A stretch of DNA of 15,664 nt. It comes from JAXDLK01 sp034666665 (GTDB lineage: Bacteria > Desulfobacterota > Binatia > JACPRU01). Location: the NCBI GenBank assembly GCA_034666665.1, contig JAXDLK010000291.1, positions 1 to 15,664 on the forward strand. The letters are read 5' to 3'. Each line of letters starts with the position of its first letter. The first letter of the stretch is position 1. Of this stretch, positions 15,380 through 15,664 are shown piece after piece. Both the position numbers and the translations under genes were made by a program. The notes under the pieces are model-generated. The model made no database searches. It saw only the letters and a program-made list of their open reading frames with translations, and was not told the DNA's origin.

Positions 15380-15664
15380 TCAGCCCGGGAGGTAGAGGCC
15401 GCCGTTCACGTGGATCGTCTGGCCAGTCACGTACGCGGCGGCGTCCGAGAGCAGGAAGGCGATGACGCCGGCGATCTCCTCCGGGCGGCCTGCGCGCTTC
15501 ATCGGGATTCCGCGGATCATTTCCTCGAACGTGCTTTCGGGAAAAAGCGCCCGCAGGCCCTCGTGCAGGATCAGGCCGGGAGCGATCACGTTGACGGTGA
15601 CACCGTGCTCGGCGAGCTCCAGCGCCGTCGCGTGGGTGAAGCCGACGATCCCGGCCTTCGCCGC
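15380..15664 (-). CDS. SDR-family oxidoreductase, C-terminal part (cut by the right edge)
   Basis: The last 94 residues of a classical short-chain dehydrogenase/reductase using NAD(P)H; the start lies outside the window. The visible part opens with AAKAGIVGFTHATALELAEHGVTVNVIAPG, which holds the lysine of the YxxxK catalytic motif (the tyrosine would be just beyond the edge) and the VNVIAPG turn. It closes with the family's conserved end: PEEIAGVIAFLLSDAAAYVTGQTIHVNGGL. This ending is typical of FabG-like 3-oxoacyl-ACP reductases and related dehydrogenases, but the substrate cannot be inferred. Convergent with vapC, with no obvious terminator in the 40-base gap. Confidence 0.9.
   Translation of the reverse strand, partial: AAKAGIVGFTHATALELAEHGVTVNVIAPGLILHEGLRALFPESTFEEMIRGIPMKRAGRPEEIAGVIAFLLSDAAAYVTGQTIHVNGGLYLPG

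Noticed and set aside
1..15664. CRISPR arrays, tRNA or rRNA genes, insertion-sequence transposases
   Set aside because: No regularly spaced repeats, cloverleaf-like sequences or transposase motifs were seen on either strand.

Overview
This is a very GC-rich, gene-dense bacterial window (roughly two thirds G+C by eye, almost no AT-rich DNA outside one short promoter-like stretch). It encodes periplasmic c-type cytochrome and quinohemoprotein subunits, which points to a Gram-negative cell. The taxon cannot be fixed from sequence alone. The mix of a stand-alone tripartite hybrid kinase, a GT39-like membrane enzyme, a RAYT/REP-like palindrome and high GC would fit an environmental lineage such as Myxococcota, Acidobacteriota, Binatota or a related group; this is inference only.

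Layout. On the + strand: a polytopic GT39-like glycosyltransferase (172-1983), a large hybrid sensor kinase with CHASE3-type sensor, HAMP, PAS, kinase, two receivers and an Hpt domain (2117-5260), and a two-gene unit resembling N,N-dimethylformamidase small and large subunits (5399-5761 and 5764-8022). On the - strand, running towards these, is a compact five-gene cluster (13230 down to 8064) encoding a quinohemoprotein amine dehydrogenase (QHNDH) and its maturation factors in the order qhpA-qhpD-qhpC-qhpB-qhpE. Its four structural and radical-SAM genes overlap by 1-4 bases. Divergent from qhpA is an MFS transporter (13301-14527). Then come a VapBC-type toxin-antitoxin pair (14649-15339) and the 3' part of an SDR oxidoreductase on the - strand, cut by the right edge. 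No gene is recognised in bases 1-171, and no gene-free stretch exceeds 300 bases.

How the genes work together. QhpC is a small ribosomally made peptide with a leader. QhpD (radical SAM/SPASM) installs its Cys-Asp/Glu thioether bridges and QhpE (subtilisin-like) removes the leader. After export it joins QhpA (diheme) and QhpB (propeller) to form the periplasmic amine dehydrogenase. All eight bridge and cofactor residues known from characterised QHNDH are present in this QhpC. The usual later genes of the cluster (qhpF exporter, qhpG flavin monooxygenase, qhpR regulator) are not in the window; the cluster ends at a perfect 24-bp inverted repeat that also encodes the last 17 residues of QhpE. 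Convergent across that repeat lies the formamidase-like operon. An amide hydrolase that releases amines next to an amine dehydrogenase suggests a nitrogen- or carbon-scavenging neighbourhood, but the link is inferred from position only.
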